Below, piece by piece: positions 47,162 through 60,655 of a stretch of 64,000 nucleotides of DNA. Under the pieces are notes generated by a model that saw nothing but the letters and a program-made list of their open reading frames with translations, searched no databases and was not told the origin of the DNA. The stretch lies in assembly GCA_963920705.1 (NCBI GenBank), contig OY987237.1, positions 6,540,601-6,604,600 on the forward strand, written 5' to 3'. Within the stretch, counting starts at the first letter, position 1. Each line of letters opens with the position of its first letter. The position numbers and the translations under genes were made by a program. Source of the stretch: Odiellus spinosus. Its lineage: Eukaryota; Arthropoda; Arachnida; Opiliones; Phalangiidae.

Positions 47162-50100
47162 TTAAAGTTTAAAAGAAAGGTATAATTCCCTTCGGGTTGT
47201 CCTTCTTTTAGGAGAGGGAGTACTTTTCTTCGTTGGCTCATCTGAAAGATTAATTTTGATTAACTACAAGGCATCTTATATCGCAGGCCCTGGCTCCATC
47301 CCAGGAACTTTTGGTTTATTTAACTTTACTACTTTGTCTAGCTCAGATTTAAGCAAAGGTGAAGGTTAAACTAATCTTTCAAGCCCTGATAAAGGTCGAA
47401 ATAATCTTCCAAATCCTGGTCAAAGCGAAATTAAATTCTTATTTAAGATCTTGTCACGGTAAAACTAAACTTTTGTCAAGAACAATCTCATCTTTAAACC
47501 TTGGTCAAGGTCTAACTGAATTGTAAACCCTAGAGATGGTCAAACAAATTTATACCGTGGTCAAGCCAAAGTTTAAACCCTGGATACTCTTTTCAGACAA
47601 GGTGTAATTAGACAGTTTAAATAAGATTTGGCCGAGGTTTACATAGCCTTCTCAGTTCAATAAATCTTGGTTAAATGTGATTAGAGGTATGGTTAAACCA
47701 AAGTTTAAACACTGGTTAAGTTTAAACCAAAGTTTAAACACTGGTTAAGTTTAAACCAAAGTTTAAACACTGGTTAAGTTTAAACCAAAGTTTAAACACT
47801 GGTTAAGTTTAAACCAAAGTTTAAACACTGGTTAAGTTTAAACCAAAGTTTAAACACTGGTTAAGTTTAAACCAAAGTTTAAACACTGGTTAAGTTTAAA
47901 CACTGGTTAAGTTTAAACACTGGTTAAGTTTAAACACTGGTTAAGGTCAAACTAAACGGAAAACCTTTGTAAAATAATCTCAATTACAGTACTTTGTAAA
48001 TTAATTTTAAAATGACCTACTAGCAGGCAGAAATGCACCATTATGTAAGTGAGGAACTTATATTCACCTTGAGATGTATCAGAATCCTTTTCCTCTCGCA
48101 CAGGACTAAGTCCGGTTTTCTTCTTAACCGCCTTTTTAGTCTGCGTGGTTTTCTTTTTAGCAGGTGCTTTTTTAGCAGCCAATTTCTTGGTAGTTTTCTT
48201 AGCCGGTTTAGTTTCACTTTTCAACCGTTTGATGACATCTCCCTCAGACTCCATTGAAACATTCTCCTCATCATTATTTGTACTTCCTCTAGTAGTTCTG
48301 GCTTTCTTGGGTGATTTGGGGGCTTCCTCAGCTACTCTTTTTCCCCGTCCTTTTTTCACTGGGCTGGGAGATTTTGATTTACTTGGAGATGGACCTCCTA
48401 AATCAGCAGTGCCTCTTTTTCTCGGAGTAGAAGGTTTTGGCGAAGAAACTGCCACTTTTCTAACTCTTCCACCGCGGGTTGGTTTTTTAATCGGTGAAGG
48501 AGAATTTGGGGCTTCATCCGAAGATCTTTGAGGACTGGGTGATGGGCTCGCTTTCCTTTTTCCTCTTCCCACTTTCTTAGTGGATGCTGGAGCTTTTGGT
48601 TTAGGCAAAGCCGTAGCCTTTCCTCGTGTTTTTTTAACAGGGCTATCCGATTTTGGTGAATTGATTAATACAATATCATCATCAGTCCTATTTTTAGAAT
48701 TCCCTCTTCCTCGAGTTGCCTTTTTAGCCGGTGTTGCTCGTGGTGTAGGTGCAATCTTCCCTCTAGTTCGTTTAACTGGGCTAGGTGATTTTGGCGAAGG
48801 GACTGATTTGATTTCATTGTTATTATTCCGTCTTCCACGAGTTGTTTTTTTCTTTGTAAATGGACTCTGAGATTTAACAGCGGAAGTTGAGGATTCCTCT
48901 TTAAAAGTACTTGTACTAGCAATTGAAGCGTTAATTGAAATATCCTTCTTCCCTCTAGCACCAACCCGAGTTTTTTTGGCCGGACTCCGAGTCTCGTTTA
49001 TAGATGTATTGATAGAGATTTGTGAAGCTTCGTTCATCTTAACTCTTCCACGGGTGACTCTCTTAAGAGGAGAGGGTGATTTCGCTTTAGGGGATGCAAT
49101 TGAGATACTTTCAGTTTCGTCATCAATTTCAAATACATCAGCTTTCCTTCCGCGAGTCTGTCTTCCTTTAGGAGGACGACTTTTGGGACTGGGAGATTTT
49201 TTGATCGATGATAAATCATCTTCTATAGCTCGTTGGCTTTTACTCTGTGATGGAGATTTGGTTTTGTTAGCCCTAGTCTCTCGACTACGCGTTGTTTTCG
49301 GTGATTCTTCAACAGCCTTTTTTTTTCTAGCGGGAGACGCTCTGTGACTCTTGTCCTTTGCAACCGGAGAAATAGTCGGTGTCTCCTTTTTTTCAAATTG
49401 TTGTATGGGAGTCGAAGTGGTTTCTTTTGATGCTACGATCCTTCCTCGTCTACCCCTCTTATTAATTGGGGAAGCCTTTGGTGATATATTTACACCTCTT
49501 CTCAATCTTCCTTTAGTTGGAGACAGTAATGACAGGGATTTTGCTGGTGACGGAGTTTTTACAGGTGTTGGACTAGATCTTGCTCCGCTTCTTGATCTTC
49601 CTGTAGTCGGAGACAAAAATGATGGTACTACGCTATTCAATGTTTCAGGGCTGACCAAATATAGAACTACAAGTTTGCCGGCTTCTTGAACTTTAGCCTT
49701 TTCTAAAATATCGTGAGGGTCAGAATTCTGTGTTACGATGACGGAATTCCCACTGCTAAGAGGGGAAATTGGAATTCTAGAGATGTTGGGTAATGGAATT
49801 GCGTTGCTGTCAGTTAAAGGAATAGTGCTGCTGGTCGAAGAAGAGGCAAAACTGTCTCTCTGACTCGGCGTTCTTTTCTTCAGGCTTGGAGAATTTTTTG
49901 GATTCTTCGGTGTAGATACAGTAGTCGAATTACGCGTATTTCTCCTTGGTGAAATATTATCTTCAACTTGGGTAACAATTTCTTCTAAAAGTCCCCGAGT
50001 GGCTGTTCTTCGTTTCGCGCTCATCGATCTTGGTCTTACCGTAGATTTTTTGGGACTTACCGAATTAGATTTGGGCGTGATAGATTTAGCTCTTCCCTTG

Positions 50101-53100
50101 GGGCTTTGTTTGGAATTTGAAGCTGGTGAATTTCTAATCTGAGTGGCAATTCCAATTGGTCGTACAAAAGTATCTGAAACTCTTCCGGATTTCCTTCGGT
50201 TACTCGATCCTTGATAAAGTTTTGGTGAGGAATTATTCTTGGGTGTCGAAGGTTTAGATGTTGGTGATCCGAATAATTTGGCAATTTCATCCTCATTGAG
50301 ACTGCGATGAGGCGATTCAAGTAATTCTTTAATATCATTCGAAGTGCTGGGTTTGGGAGAGCCCAAGCTTCGATACAATACGGCGTTAACTCGACTGGAT
50401 CTTTCGAAAGATCTTCCTGGAGTACTTTGATGCATTAATTCTTCGTCTCCGTACGCTTCATTATGATCTAAGCCCGAAGGACTGGATTCAAACAAACGTT
50501 TCAAACCGGAAACGTTTGTGTAATCTGGTTCCGATTTACGAACTATTTTTGCTGGAGTTTGAACCAATCTTTTAATTCCGGACGGATCTCCGTAACCAGG
50601 TCCAGATTTGCGAGATTTACCTTTTGTATTATTTTTCTTTGCTTGATCTTCGATGAATCTGGATATCATGGCTCCTTTATTTCGACCTCTTTTGCTAGTA
50701 GATGGCGCAGCCGCATCCAATGGTGAAACGAAAACATCAGTTGTGATATTCGAAGGAGTGGGAAAAGAAGAGATACTCAAAGACTTCTTTTTCCCACCAG
50801 AGACTGCAGATTTTTTCTTCTTAATTACGATAGTTTCGGGCGAATTTACATGACGAGGAGTTTTGACCTTCAACGATCTCATTGGTCCACGACCTGGAGT
50901 TTTCTTAACTTGATTTTTTTTTCGCCCAACAGCTATTTTGACCAATTTCTTAGCGACTTTCGGCGTTTTTTTGGCTAAACCATTTTTTAAAATTTCAGAA
51001 AACATTTGATTGTTGATTCCTTTCTTTAACGAAGACGTCGCCAATCTTGGAATCTTCTTCGGAGTCTTTGTTTTCAACTTTGAAGCGTGAATGGCAGCCA
51101 ACGCCTTTATCTTCTTGCTATCGGGAGATTTTGGAGTCGGTATCTTTGGCAAAGGCTTTGGAGATTTCTTCGGAGTTGTTGATGCTCGAGGCGGAGTTTT
51201 ATTAATCGGATCAGATTTTCTTGAAGGAGATAAATTCTTCATTGGGGTATCAATGACCGAAGAATCTGAACTACTTAAATACAACTTGTCAGAATCTGGT
51301 GGACTTTCGCTGATCCTTCGCGAAAACTGTCTCGGTAAACTAATTCTTTCAACTTCCGATTTTCTCTTTGGAGTTTTAGTTTTCGGAGACGGTGTTTTAA
51401 TTTTTATAGGGATTCTCGGACTTTTAGGAGACGGAGTTTTTGCTTTAGGAGACAAGGTTTTCCTTCTAGTAGCTGGAGATTTTGCGGGTTCTTCTTCTAC
51501 AATGGTCGTAACAGTAAAACTTTGTTTACGGCTAGTTTTCCCTCCTTTATTGGACGAATAAACCATTGGAGAACCAAAATATTTGGGAGGTTCCGATACT
51601 CTTCTGGGTGTAGTTCCTCCCTTTTTAACTGGCGTATTCACAGGCATATTTAAATCAAACTGTTCAGGGCTTAAATAAGGTCCGAACGAAACATTTTTTC
51701 TTTGCGACTTCCGTTGAACAGATGCTGATTGAGGAGATTTGATAATTTTACGTTTCTTACCTCCAGAAGTTGTCGGGCTTTTATTTGGAGATGGAGATTT
51801 ACGTTTAGGTTGGGCGTTTTGAGGGGGTTTAAGTTTAGGGGATGCACCTATTGATTTTCGCTTTGCGCTATCCGCTATTAATTTGGGACGAGGGGTATGG
51901 CCAGCCGACGCTGGGGGTTTAGGAGGAGTTTCATCTCTCGGTGTTTCTAAAGAAGGTCCCAAAAGATAGGAACTCGTTGGTTTAACCTGAGATTAGATCA
52001 ATTAATATAAAAATAAAAATAATATCCGCTAGTGCTGGGCAGATCCAATTACTTTCCAAAGTAATTGGCAAGATTCGTTAATCCTTCTATCAATCACTCG
52101 TGCCTATCTTTGACTAGAATAATATGTCCAGATGCTGAGCAGGAGGCCCACTTGTTTGCCTTCCGTAAGTGTTACTATTTAACTGTTGTATTGAATAGAG
52201 GAGGGCAGATCACTAACAGACATCCCCCAAGGAATTCAAGGCCAAGCAATATATTCAATTCATTATTTCATTGAATTATAAATCGTAAAAATTTGAATTT
52301 TTTTAATAACAATGTTTTTAATTCATTTACGTTTTTGTTTTATATTTATTTCCATTTGAAATTCATAAATTATTGCCTGAGTAATTTTCTAGACTTGCTT
52401 ACTCAAACTTTGATGAGTCACCCAATACTAATTAGATATTAAAGATATGTAAGGGTTAATTCAACAAAGTCTCCCAATACATATTAGGAAGGGGTTAATA
52501 GAGTAGCATCGTTTCAGGAGGAGTTTTCCTAACTTGCCATTTTGCATGCAATATTTAACTTGGGCTCTACAGCCACCAGCCGGTGGGTAAAGGTGGGATG
52601 GCCACCATTCACTGGTCAAAACACCAGTGACGTTTGTTCCCCCCTTAAAGGATATTACTCTTTTCAAGGTCACCCAATACATAATAGGAATGTGTCAATT
52701 CAGGTCAATTTACAATGATGGTGCTTTCAAGTTTCAACTCACAAGTAACTGGTAATCAATTACTTCACCCAAGATTCATAATCAGTAATCAGATCAGCCC
52801 AGCAGTATTTTTCACAGAGTACTTACCGGAGTCTTGGGTGCAACTTTAAAGATAGAGCCAGGTGGATACTCAAATCTGAATGATCGGTCGGCTATCGTCA
52901 TTATATCTTTGTGAGATATATCAGCACGGCCCTTAACTTCTTTTTCGTTAATCAAAGTACGATTATAAGCATTCACCGATACTTTTCCATCTTCCCCCAC
53001 AACAATTGCGCAATGTTTCTTAGATATGTTGGCTAACTGAACTCTGATATCGCAGGACGGATCCCTGACAGACAAAATTGTGTAACATTCTCCTTAGTTG

Positions 53101-53213
53101 AGTATATAAATGAAAACTTACCTTCCAAATAAACAAAGTTGAGCCATGAGTGGGAATGTCGTTCCATCTTGTCCATTTCGTTTAATTATAACGATTTTCC
53201 CGTAGAGTGGCAT
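47162..53213 (-). CDS. MKI67: Ki-67-like FHA and PP1-docking chromosome-surface protein
   Basis: Vertebrate Ki-67 coats mitotic chromosomes and recruits PP1. Exons (minus): 53122-53213, 52827-53064, 48068-51986, 47162-47241; phases agree, 1442 aa. The FHA domain spans about residues 4-100 (LCLFGRDPSCDIRVQL with Arg31, ISKKHC with Ser45/His48, DRSFRFEYPPG). NVSF at 208-211 followed by SPEQFDLNMPVNTP matches the Ki-67/Repo-Man PP1-binding motif (RVSF plus RPELFDENLPPNTP). The rest is disordered and full of SP/TP sites; from about residue 890 to 1400 a repeating K-S/T-P-S-P ... TRGR/RGK pattern gives many AT-hook-like segments. The tail is Lys-rich (KKAPAKKKTTQTKKAVKKK), ending RRTTRRELYLSFKL. 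A donor near 53516 suggests a 5'UTR exon. Long frames on the plus strand here are shadows. Confidence 0.93.
47300..47690. repeat. Diverged repeats in the last Ki-67 intron
   Basis: Diverged units of 30-50 bp containing CCTTGGTCAAGG and AAACTAA blocks, grading into the regular array at 47697-47944. Confidence 0.5.
47697..47944. repeat. 29-bp minisatellite in the last Ki-67 intron
   Basis: About seven perfect units of GTTTAAACACTGGTTAA + GTTTAAACCAAA followed by three to four shortened 17-bp units lacking the second half. Near-identity points to recent expansion. Confidence 0.9.
51987..52826. other. Ki-67 intron 2
   Basis: 840 bp intron without coding sequence. It contains two or three copies of a block with CAATACATATTAGGAA / CCAATACATAATAGGAATG, about 200 bp apart, and a short inverted pair around ACTGGTCAAAACACCAGT. 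Confidence 0.45.
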
Positions 53214-53309
53214 TATTTTTGTTAATTTACCTAAATAAAACAGATATTACAGAACATATAAAAACACTCACAAGTCACACCCGCCTTAATTTTAAAAAGG
53301 CGAAAAAAA

Positions 53310-53415
53310 ACAGCCTCCCTCCAGGGCATACCTGGGCAATTCGCGATTGACTTTTGTGCACCTAACCCTATAATCATGTGAAAAAAATCGCGAATTCGCC
53401 CACCAGGGAGGCTGT
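53310..53415. mobile_element. 106-bp fold-back element upstream of Ki-67
   Basis: Inverted ends ACAGCCTCCCT / AGGGAGGCTGT, with inner arms GGGCAATTCGCGAT / ATCGCGAATTCGCCC. It lies within the 5'UTR intron or promoter of the Ki-67 gene. No clear target-site duplication. Confidence 0.65.
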
Positions 53416-55761
53416 AGCTGCCTTTAGCGTTTAGCTACCTTAAGCCTAAAATAGTACAGTACTTGTTGAGTTACCTGAGTATATATTGGAAAAGATTTGG
53501 ATTTTATTTTTCTTACCTGTTTGCTTTCACTTAATTTATTAATGTTATACACTTTCATTTATAAGACTGATAACTCTGAAAACTACACTATGATAATTAA
53601 ATCATAAAACGCGACTGTAAGCTAACCAACAATAGCGCCCACCCTATGCCACCAGTCGCTTGAGTCGGCGTTGAGGCGATAAAACCGTTAGCTATAATAC
53701 TACGCAAAATTTAAATAAACGTGTTTCAGCACGCGACCGCCAGGGAACCAATAGATTCGTCTGCAAGTCACGTGGTTTCAATATTCAAAAAGTTTTTTCA
53801 GCCATTTACAATTAATGTGATCTTATTACATTAATTTTAAAAAGAAATTGAAAATATTTTCTCAAGAATTTGAAATTATTTTTACTGTTAAAGGCTCCGA
53901 GGTCCTACCTAAGCTAGCTTTATCTTGGGGAGGGAAGACCACAGCTACCTGACTTTGCCACTAGATGTGTTGTTAAAAAAAGATTAATTCAGGGACGGAA
54001 ATAAAAACTGGATATTGTCCGATAATTTTTCCAAATGTCCCATAACTTTTTATTTTTGAAAGCCAAATCTGAACTGCTATCCTTTCTCTCTGCTTCAGTT
54101 TACACTAACGAGTCACAAATGGTTGGCAACACTGTTAGAACGAAATTTACCACTTTTAGTGAAAACCAAGGGGGCAGACACTCGCGAACTCAGCTCTTTG
54201 CACTATCAAAGCTGAACTCAGGTGTACAGCGAATTCAAGAGTGTCTGACCCCTCGGTGAAAACAATGCATTTCGATATAGCCTCTGGCCAGTAAGGTGGA
54301 GGATTGACCAATCTTTCCCTCTACTGATTCATTAAGGCCCTGATTTTAGCAAAAAATAAAGTCAATTAAAATTTGTGACAAGTGTTTCACAGATTTGTCC
54401 CAACAGAAAATCCTGCTCCATTGTTCACTGCATGGCAAATAAATTACTGGTTAACAGACGTTATTGCCCTTGGGATTAATAGTCATTCGCCGGATCTGGA
54501 ATTATATACCCAGTTTTAGGAGCAAAATGAATTAATACGCCACCTTCTGTTTATTGTCCCAAATTAGAGTTGACTTACCACACACCCAGCTCATCAAAAT
54601 CCAAGTGAAACAAGATAGTGAATGCCATAGGAATATGTGCATTCCCTTTGTCAACTTCTGAACGTTAAAAAGCGTTTTTCAAGTAATAGTAAGCGACTAC
54701 TTGTTTTTCGTTTTTTCCAATGGTAGCTAAAAAAATTCGCTCTGACCAGAAGGTCAGAAAATAAACTTAGTATTTAAAAAAAAATTACGGAATCTGAAAC
54801 AAAATTTAGTTATTTTCTTTAATTTATCCTTACTGTTAAGGACTACTGGTATTTACAAAAACGCAAAGAAATTGCATTATTAAAAATGGAAAAATAGACT
54901 TTTCTATGTACACATCAAAGGTTCCATTAAAAATATATATATACACATTGTAGGAAAAATAAACAAGTTCTTCAATCAGATAGAAATGCAACTTGGTCCC
55001 TGGTGCCTTGAATAACTAAACTGATCTTAATATATTTCTTAAATATTAGAATTAATAAATCCTCAGTTTTCTAAGCTGGACATTAACAGTCGGGGAGGCA
55101 TTTCTAATACATGTACATGGTTTCTGATAAAGGAGAAACCCTTTCCCAGCTTTCCTGCCTTTATCTCTCCTTCAGTTTGCACTCACAATTGGTTGGCAAC
55201 ACTGGGAGAACTGGTAGTGAAAACCACATGCATTGAAGTTGTCTATTATTTATAATTAGATATCAAAGTGAGTTCATAAAGAAAAAAATAAAAATAATAA
55301 ACATTGCCACTGTTAGACTAGGAAACTTTTTTCATCTAAATTTAGCCCATAATTCCATAAGAACCAAAAAATAGTTGAAATGTTAAATTATAAGACCAGA
55401 ATTCTATAACCTAAAATTACTTTGCAAAAAGTGCAACAAGATTTTTTTTTGGAAAGTTGAACTAATTACAATTATTACTATCATAATTAAATCATTGGTT
55501 ACGAAGGCAGAATTATTTGGTATCTGCCTATAAAATGATCACAGTTCATAGTTTAAAAACCGACTACTGTCAAAGTACTCGGCCCAAGACTCCAAGATGA
55601 AACTGCTTAAACTACGACAGTTTATCGATAACAATAATAATCAACAGCGCACTGTTTTTCACATTAGTCAATTGTTTTTCGCACTGGACTAGGAATTTAA
55701 AACGGTCTCAAAGTGTCTTAGTACAATTAGCACCGTATCACAGTCTTTGTTTTTCACAAAA
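53416..55761. other. Intergenic region between Ki-67 and the Cys-rich surface protein
   Basis: Should contain the Ki-67 first exon (donor near 53516) and promoter. Two copies of a dispersed repeat lie at about 54070-54165 and 55140-55235; part of the first extends to 54260 and matches the right edge of the window (63890-64000). No gene is supportable. Confidence 0.55.
54070..54165 (+). repeat. Dispersed repeat, three copies in the window
   Basis: GAACTGCTATCCTTTCTCTC ... GCTTCAGTTTACACT ... TGGTTGGCAACACTG ... TTTTAGTGAAAACC recurs at 55140-55235 (same strand) and 4686-4765 (opposite strand, inside the TTAA element). Unit boundaries are unknown; it may be part of a longer interspersed element. 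Confidence 0.6.
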
Positions 55762-58700
55762 TTAACGTATTAAAGTGAAATGGCTTACAAATGTTAGGAA
55801 AATCATGGATACAAAAGCTGAAAGCGGAGATGAGGAAGATGCAGGAGCTTCTGTCGGGGTGTGATTTGGTCTAGGACGTCCTGTTAAGACAATACGCCCA
55901 AATTTAATTAATATTTTAGCAACTTAAGCCTTGGTCTTCAAGACTTTTGAACTTGAGCATTGGTCTTCAAGACTTTTGAACTCGGAGCATTGGTCTTTAG
56001 GACTTTTGAACTCGAGCCTTAGTCTTTAACTTTTGAACTCGAATCTTAGTCTTTAAGACATTTGAACTCGAACCTTAGTCTTTAAGACTTTTGAACTCGA
56101 ACCTTAGTCTTTAAGACTTTTGAACTCGAACCTTAGTCTTTAAGACTTTTGAACTCGAACCTTAGTCTTTAAGACTTTTGAACTCGAACCTTAGTCTTTA
56201 AGACTTTTGAACCTGAACTACTCTAGTAGTAAGTAGTAAACCAGTTTCAAACAGTACACTTACCAGTAATTGGTTTCCACGGTTTTGTGGTTGGTTCTTC
56301 CGTTTCTGTTTGGTACCAATAAGGATCGTGAGAGGTAGGCAGAATAGGTCGACCTGGTGGGATATGTTGAACAGATGGTGGTGGGGGTGGAGGAGGTCTC
56401 CATGGGGGACGAACAGGAACAAAGGTCACTGCTGGGATGTTCTGACAAGACGCTAAAAACACGGCCGAAAAAATATCATCAGTTGATGAAATTAATAATT
56501 ATAAAAGGTTAATTAACTTACTTTGCTTCATTATTTTCATTCCATAAATTTCTGGACTTTCACCACGAATACAACTTTCACCAGCTTCTTTAATATAAGC
56601 TTCTTGACCATTTTTATTTACTTTACCAGACTGTAAAATGATAATTCATTAAATTAAATTAAAGTTTAAAATAAAACTACCAAATTATTTACAAAGCATT
56701 GAAATCCTTGCATATCTCTTCTTTGGGTATAAGTATAAACAATACCATCTTCTTCCCAGTTACCAAGGCAACGATATTCACGTTCTGAAAAAAAAAAAAT
56801 GTAACGAGATTGGTCTCCAGTTATCATTACTCCATGGTCGAAATAAAATAATATTCCAATATGCGAAATTGGCGCCAAATTCAAACATAGCCGAAACACG
56901 TGATTCTAATTTTATACCGTAGCAAAGGCCTAAGAAATGGAATAAACTCAAAGTTATAAGCCTATAATCTACAAAACAATATAATTTGTCCACCTATACA
57001 TTTACTTAAATATTTTCAACAACTTAGAAAATTCTCATTAATCAAAGGAGATCAGGAAGAAATTAAAGAAAATGGTCATAAAACAAACCCAATCATTAAA
57101 AATCAATTTACAACAGAAAAGGTTTTGAATTATATTTCATGTACAGTAGCTTCTTCTATGTTCTGATTAATTAATTTCGAATTCATCTTGCGTTTTGGAG
57201 GTCTGTGTCTCTATTAATTGTTCTCTCATTCGCGAGCCAGTGACCTACAACAAAGGCTTAGAGGTGCCTCTCGAGTTAGGTTTTTTTTACTAAGCCTAAT
57301 AGTCATGAATAATTTATAAACCAACTGTTAAATGGAAAAGAGGGAGGTGTACGTAAAATAATTCCATTTCTCCTCGAAATTTTTTATTTTTTTTTTAATT
57401 TAACTGAGGCTTTCATGATTTTTGAACACGTTGTGGTTCGTGAAAAATGAATTTTCAAGAACAATGTGACCTTTTGTTACAAAATGGGGAAACCGGGAAA
57501 CAAGTTCATGGTTCGATGAGTAAACTTGGCTTCTCGTTAGGCTTAATTGTTCCGGCTTAGCTACCGTATTTATTAAAAAATAGGCCTATATAGAATTATG
57601 AAACGAAACTTTTCGCTATTGTTTAGGCTTACCAAAGAAAAGGTGCGAAACAGTTTATTGATTAGATATTCTTTAGGCCTAATGATTTAGGCTTAGCTAG
57701 GTTTTTTTTTTTTTTTTTAATAAAGAATAAGCCTAAGATAGAGCTGCGGGGGAAAGCTATGGGTACTCATTCTAGCTTTATTGAGGATTAAGAAATCTGA
57801 TTTGACTTACCCTCAAAAACGTGGCTTCTGTTTTCACACGTTGAAACAGTGTAGAACATGACATCTGGGTTATTGCAATCGGAAGCGACTTTAGCGCACA
57901 AACCTGGAGCGCCAGGAATTTCACCCCAGTAATCTCCCGTAATCGGACACGAAGTAACAGAGTTGCCTTCTCCTGGGAGACAAAGATGGGGGAATTTATG
58001 TTAATTAGGTACTGTCTAGATGCAATATGTTTGAAGAAAAAGAGAAAAATACTTACTTCCTTGGGTTACGTTAGTTTCGAACTTGGGATCATTGCAGATG
58101 GTATCAATGTATTCTGTTTTAGGTTCAGATCCTAACGAAAATAAAATAGTCTGATGTTAGTTTCGATTAAAGAGAACATTTTTAATTATTTTAATTTCAT
58201 TTTAAAGTTTGTATTAATGAAAATTTGAGTGTTGAGATATAATAAAGTAAATTCAGTTAAATTGTCTATAGTTTGTAAAAATTAATTTAAAATGGTTTTT
58301 AGTTTTTGTAAAAATTCATTAAAAATTCATCAAAATTTGTTAAGTTTGTAAAATTCAAAAAAAAAATTTTATACTTTGTAAAAATTAATTTAAAAGGTTT
58401 ATAGCTTGCAAAAAAATCATAAAAATTGTTATTGTTCCAAAAAAATCATTAAAATTTGTTTTAGTTTATAAAAATTCATTAAATTTTGTAGGAATTTGTC
58501 ATAAAACACGAATTATCTTACCAAGTTGAAACTCCAAAACATTAGAACTACGACGAATCAATCTCATACAATTGTACCTTTCTTCACCACTGTAAAAAAA
58601 TTAAAACAATCAAATTATAAACAATGTCAAATTATAATGGTATTTGGTCAAATAGTTGAAAAGTTGATAACTTACCACTGAGTAACGTAATAAACGGAGT

Positions 58701-60601
58701 ATTTATCGGACGGCGTTTCGTTACCCTTTCCGATACACCTTCCATGCAAGGTCTGAAATGTATTGATATCCCTGAAGACGAAACGATTTCCAGCCACCTC
58801 TAAACTGTCCCATTTGCCGCTCGACCATTCCGGAAATCGGCATTCCGACTTTTCAACAGCCTCGGGTAATTCTTTGTCTGGGACTATGTAAAAAGATCCC
58901 CCAAAGAAACGAAATTGTTAGGGAAACAATAAATACGAAGTTTAAAGGGCTAGTCTTACGTATATCTTGATACTTTTTCATTGGTTATTGATTATTCCAA
59001 AGAACAGACGGAAGACTTATACTGTTTTGCCTATCTGTTCTTTGGAATAATCAGGTAATCAATAGAAAACCAGATCATACAAGGATTAAAAGCGGACGAC
59101 GTTAAAAATTCGTTTTAATCTTAACTATTTCTACGTTTATTGATTATTTTCAACGAATGTTTGTCCATTTAGAAGTATATTACCCAAGGTTGCTTTTAAA
59201 TCTAAAAGAGTCGCGAAAAGGTAGGACTAGCCCTTTTGAGTTTAAGGAACGTCGGAGCGAGGGGACGTTATTAAACGTGAGTCAGCGTGAGAAAGTGGGA
59301 TGAAAGATTCATTACCAGGTGATAATAACAGCGACTCGTAGCCATCCGTGGCGCTATTAAGCTGGTTGAAGCAGGTGGAATCGGCCGATAGGGAGACGTA
59401 CACTCGACCAGAATGAGGTTCTAAACGGTACAGCTGATTTTTTTTTTTTAAGAAGAAGGAATAAAAATAGAAAGTACATCGTATTAGTTAAATAATAATC
59501 GTGTGTACCGGAAATACGCTATTTAAATAAGTGGGTCATAAACGAAAGCGATTGAAATAGACGAGATTCGACGTTTAATTTAAATATATATTCCAGCTAA
59601 GCATATTTCCCGGGTAGAAGTTTTAAATTTATTTCTCGTTTAATATTTGTTTCCAATTTTTTTTTACTAGTGGATTAAGATTTTTAAAACGATAAGGAAT
59701 CGATTAAAAATCACTTGTTATTAGGTTGCATTCTCCCTTTAATACTATAACAGCCTCACGACCATATTTATGACAAATCCGTGATAGAATCACTTTAATA
59801 ATGGGAGTGATGCCGCTATTCGGTTTCAATAAACAATAAAATAGGTTCTTTTTTGCGTGCAATATAATAAAGTCTTTTAAATGTTAAATGTTAAGTATTC
59901 GAAACCATCCCCGATTCTCTCTCGTCATCTTAAAGCTTACGGAGGAGGAAGGAAGCTTGACCTTCTCTTGACCCCGGCGTTTAAAGATTCCCAAGGGAAA
60001 AATCGGACAGGCGGTAAGGTATATAGGTAGACACGTCCGGGCCGCGCCGAGAAATTCTTCGGTGGTCTATTTTTTTCTACAAGCCCTCAAACCAAGTCGA
60101 AATTCCGTAAAGGCGACCAAGCGACACATCACAAGACCGAGCGCCGCTCTATCCTAGAGACCGAGACGACACGAAAACACGCGCAACAGTTCGACAACCA
60201 CGTTTTTATACTTGCCAGTACCAGAAATGTATCAAACGACAAGAAATGGACAATGAGTATTACTGATAAGTTCACTAGGCGTCGGTCATTCAGAATTCGT
60301 TGGTTTTTTTGTTCAAGATTTTCATTTGTGGATTTTTAAGCTTCCTCATCGTTTAAATAGGCCTAATCCACTAGTAAAATTATTAACAAACAAACATTAA
60401 ACTAGAAATAAATTTTAAAGTTACCCGCAAAATAGGCTTAGGGACTCATGGAGATCCCGAATTTCTTCGAATTGATGGGTCAACGACCAATCGAATATCA
60501 TTGGAAGTCTCACGGAGATCTCGCCTTAAAGACGGGTCTTTATTCATTGGTCGATGACCCTTCAATACGAATAAATTCAAGATCTTCATGAATCCAGCTA
60601 A

Positions 60602-60655
<54 letters not shown>

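Noticed and set aside
47008-47241. Minus-strand frame starting MSQRRKVLPLL as the last Ki-67 exon or a small gene
   Set aside because: The upstream exon ends in phase 1, so the true reading of 47162-47241 is shifted by one base and ends RRELYLSFKL; the 77-codon frame is a shadow.
47952-51962. Long open frames on the plus strand opposite the Ki-67 exon (for example 48145-48531, 51091-51561)
   Set aside because: Antisense shadows of a Ser/Pro/Lys-rich coding exon; the minus-strand frame is continuous, in phase with FHA exons and matches Ki-67 features.
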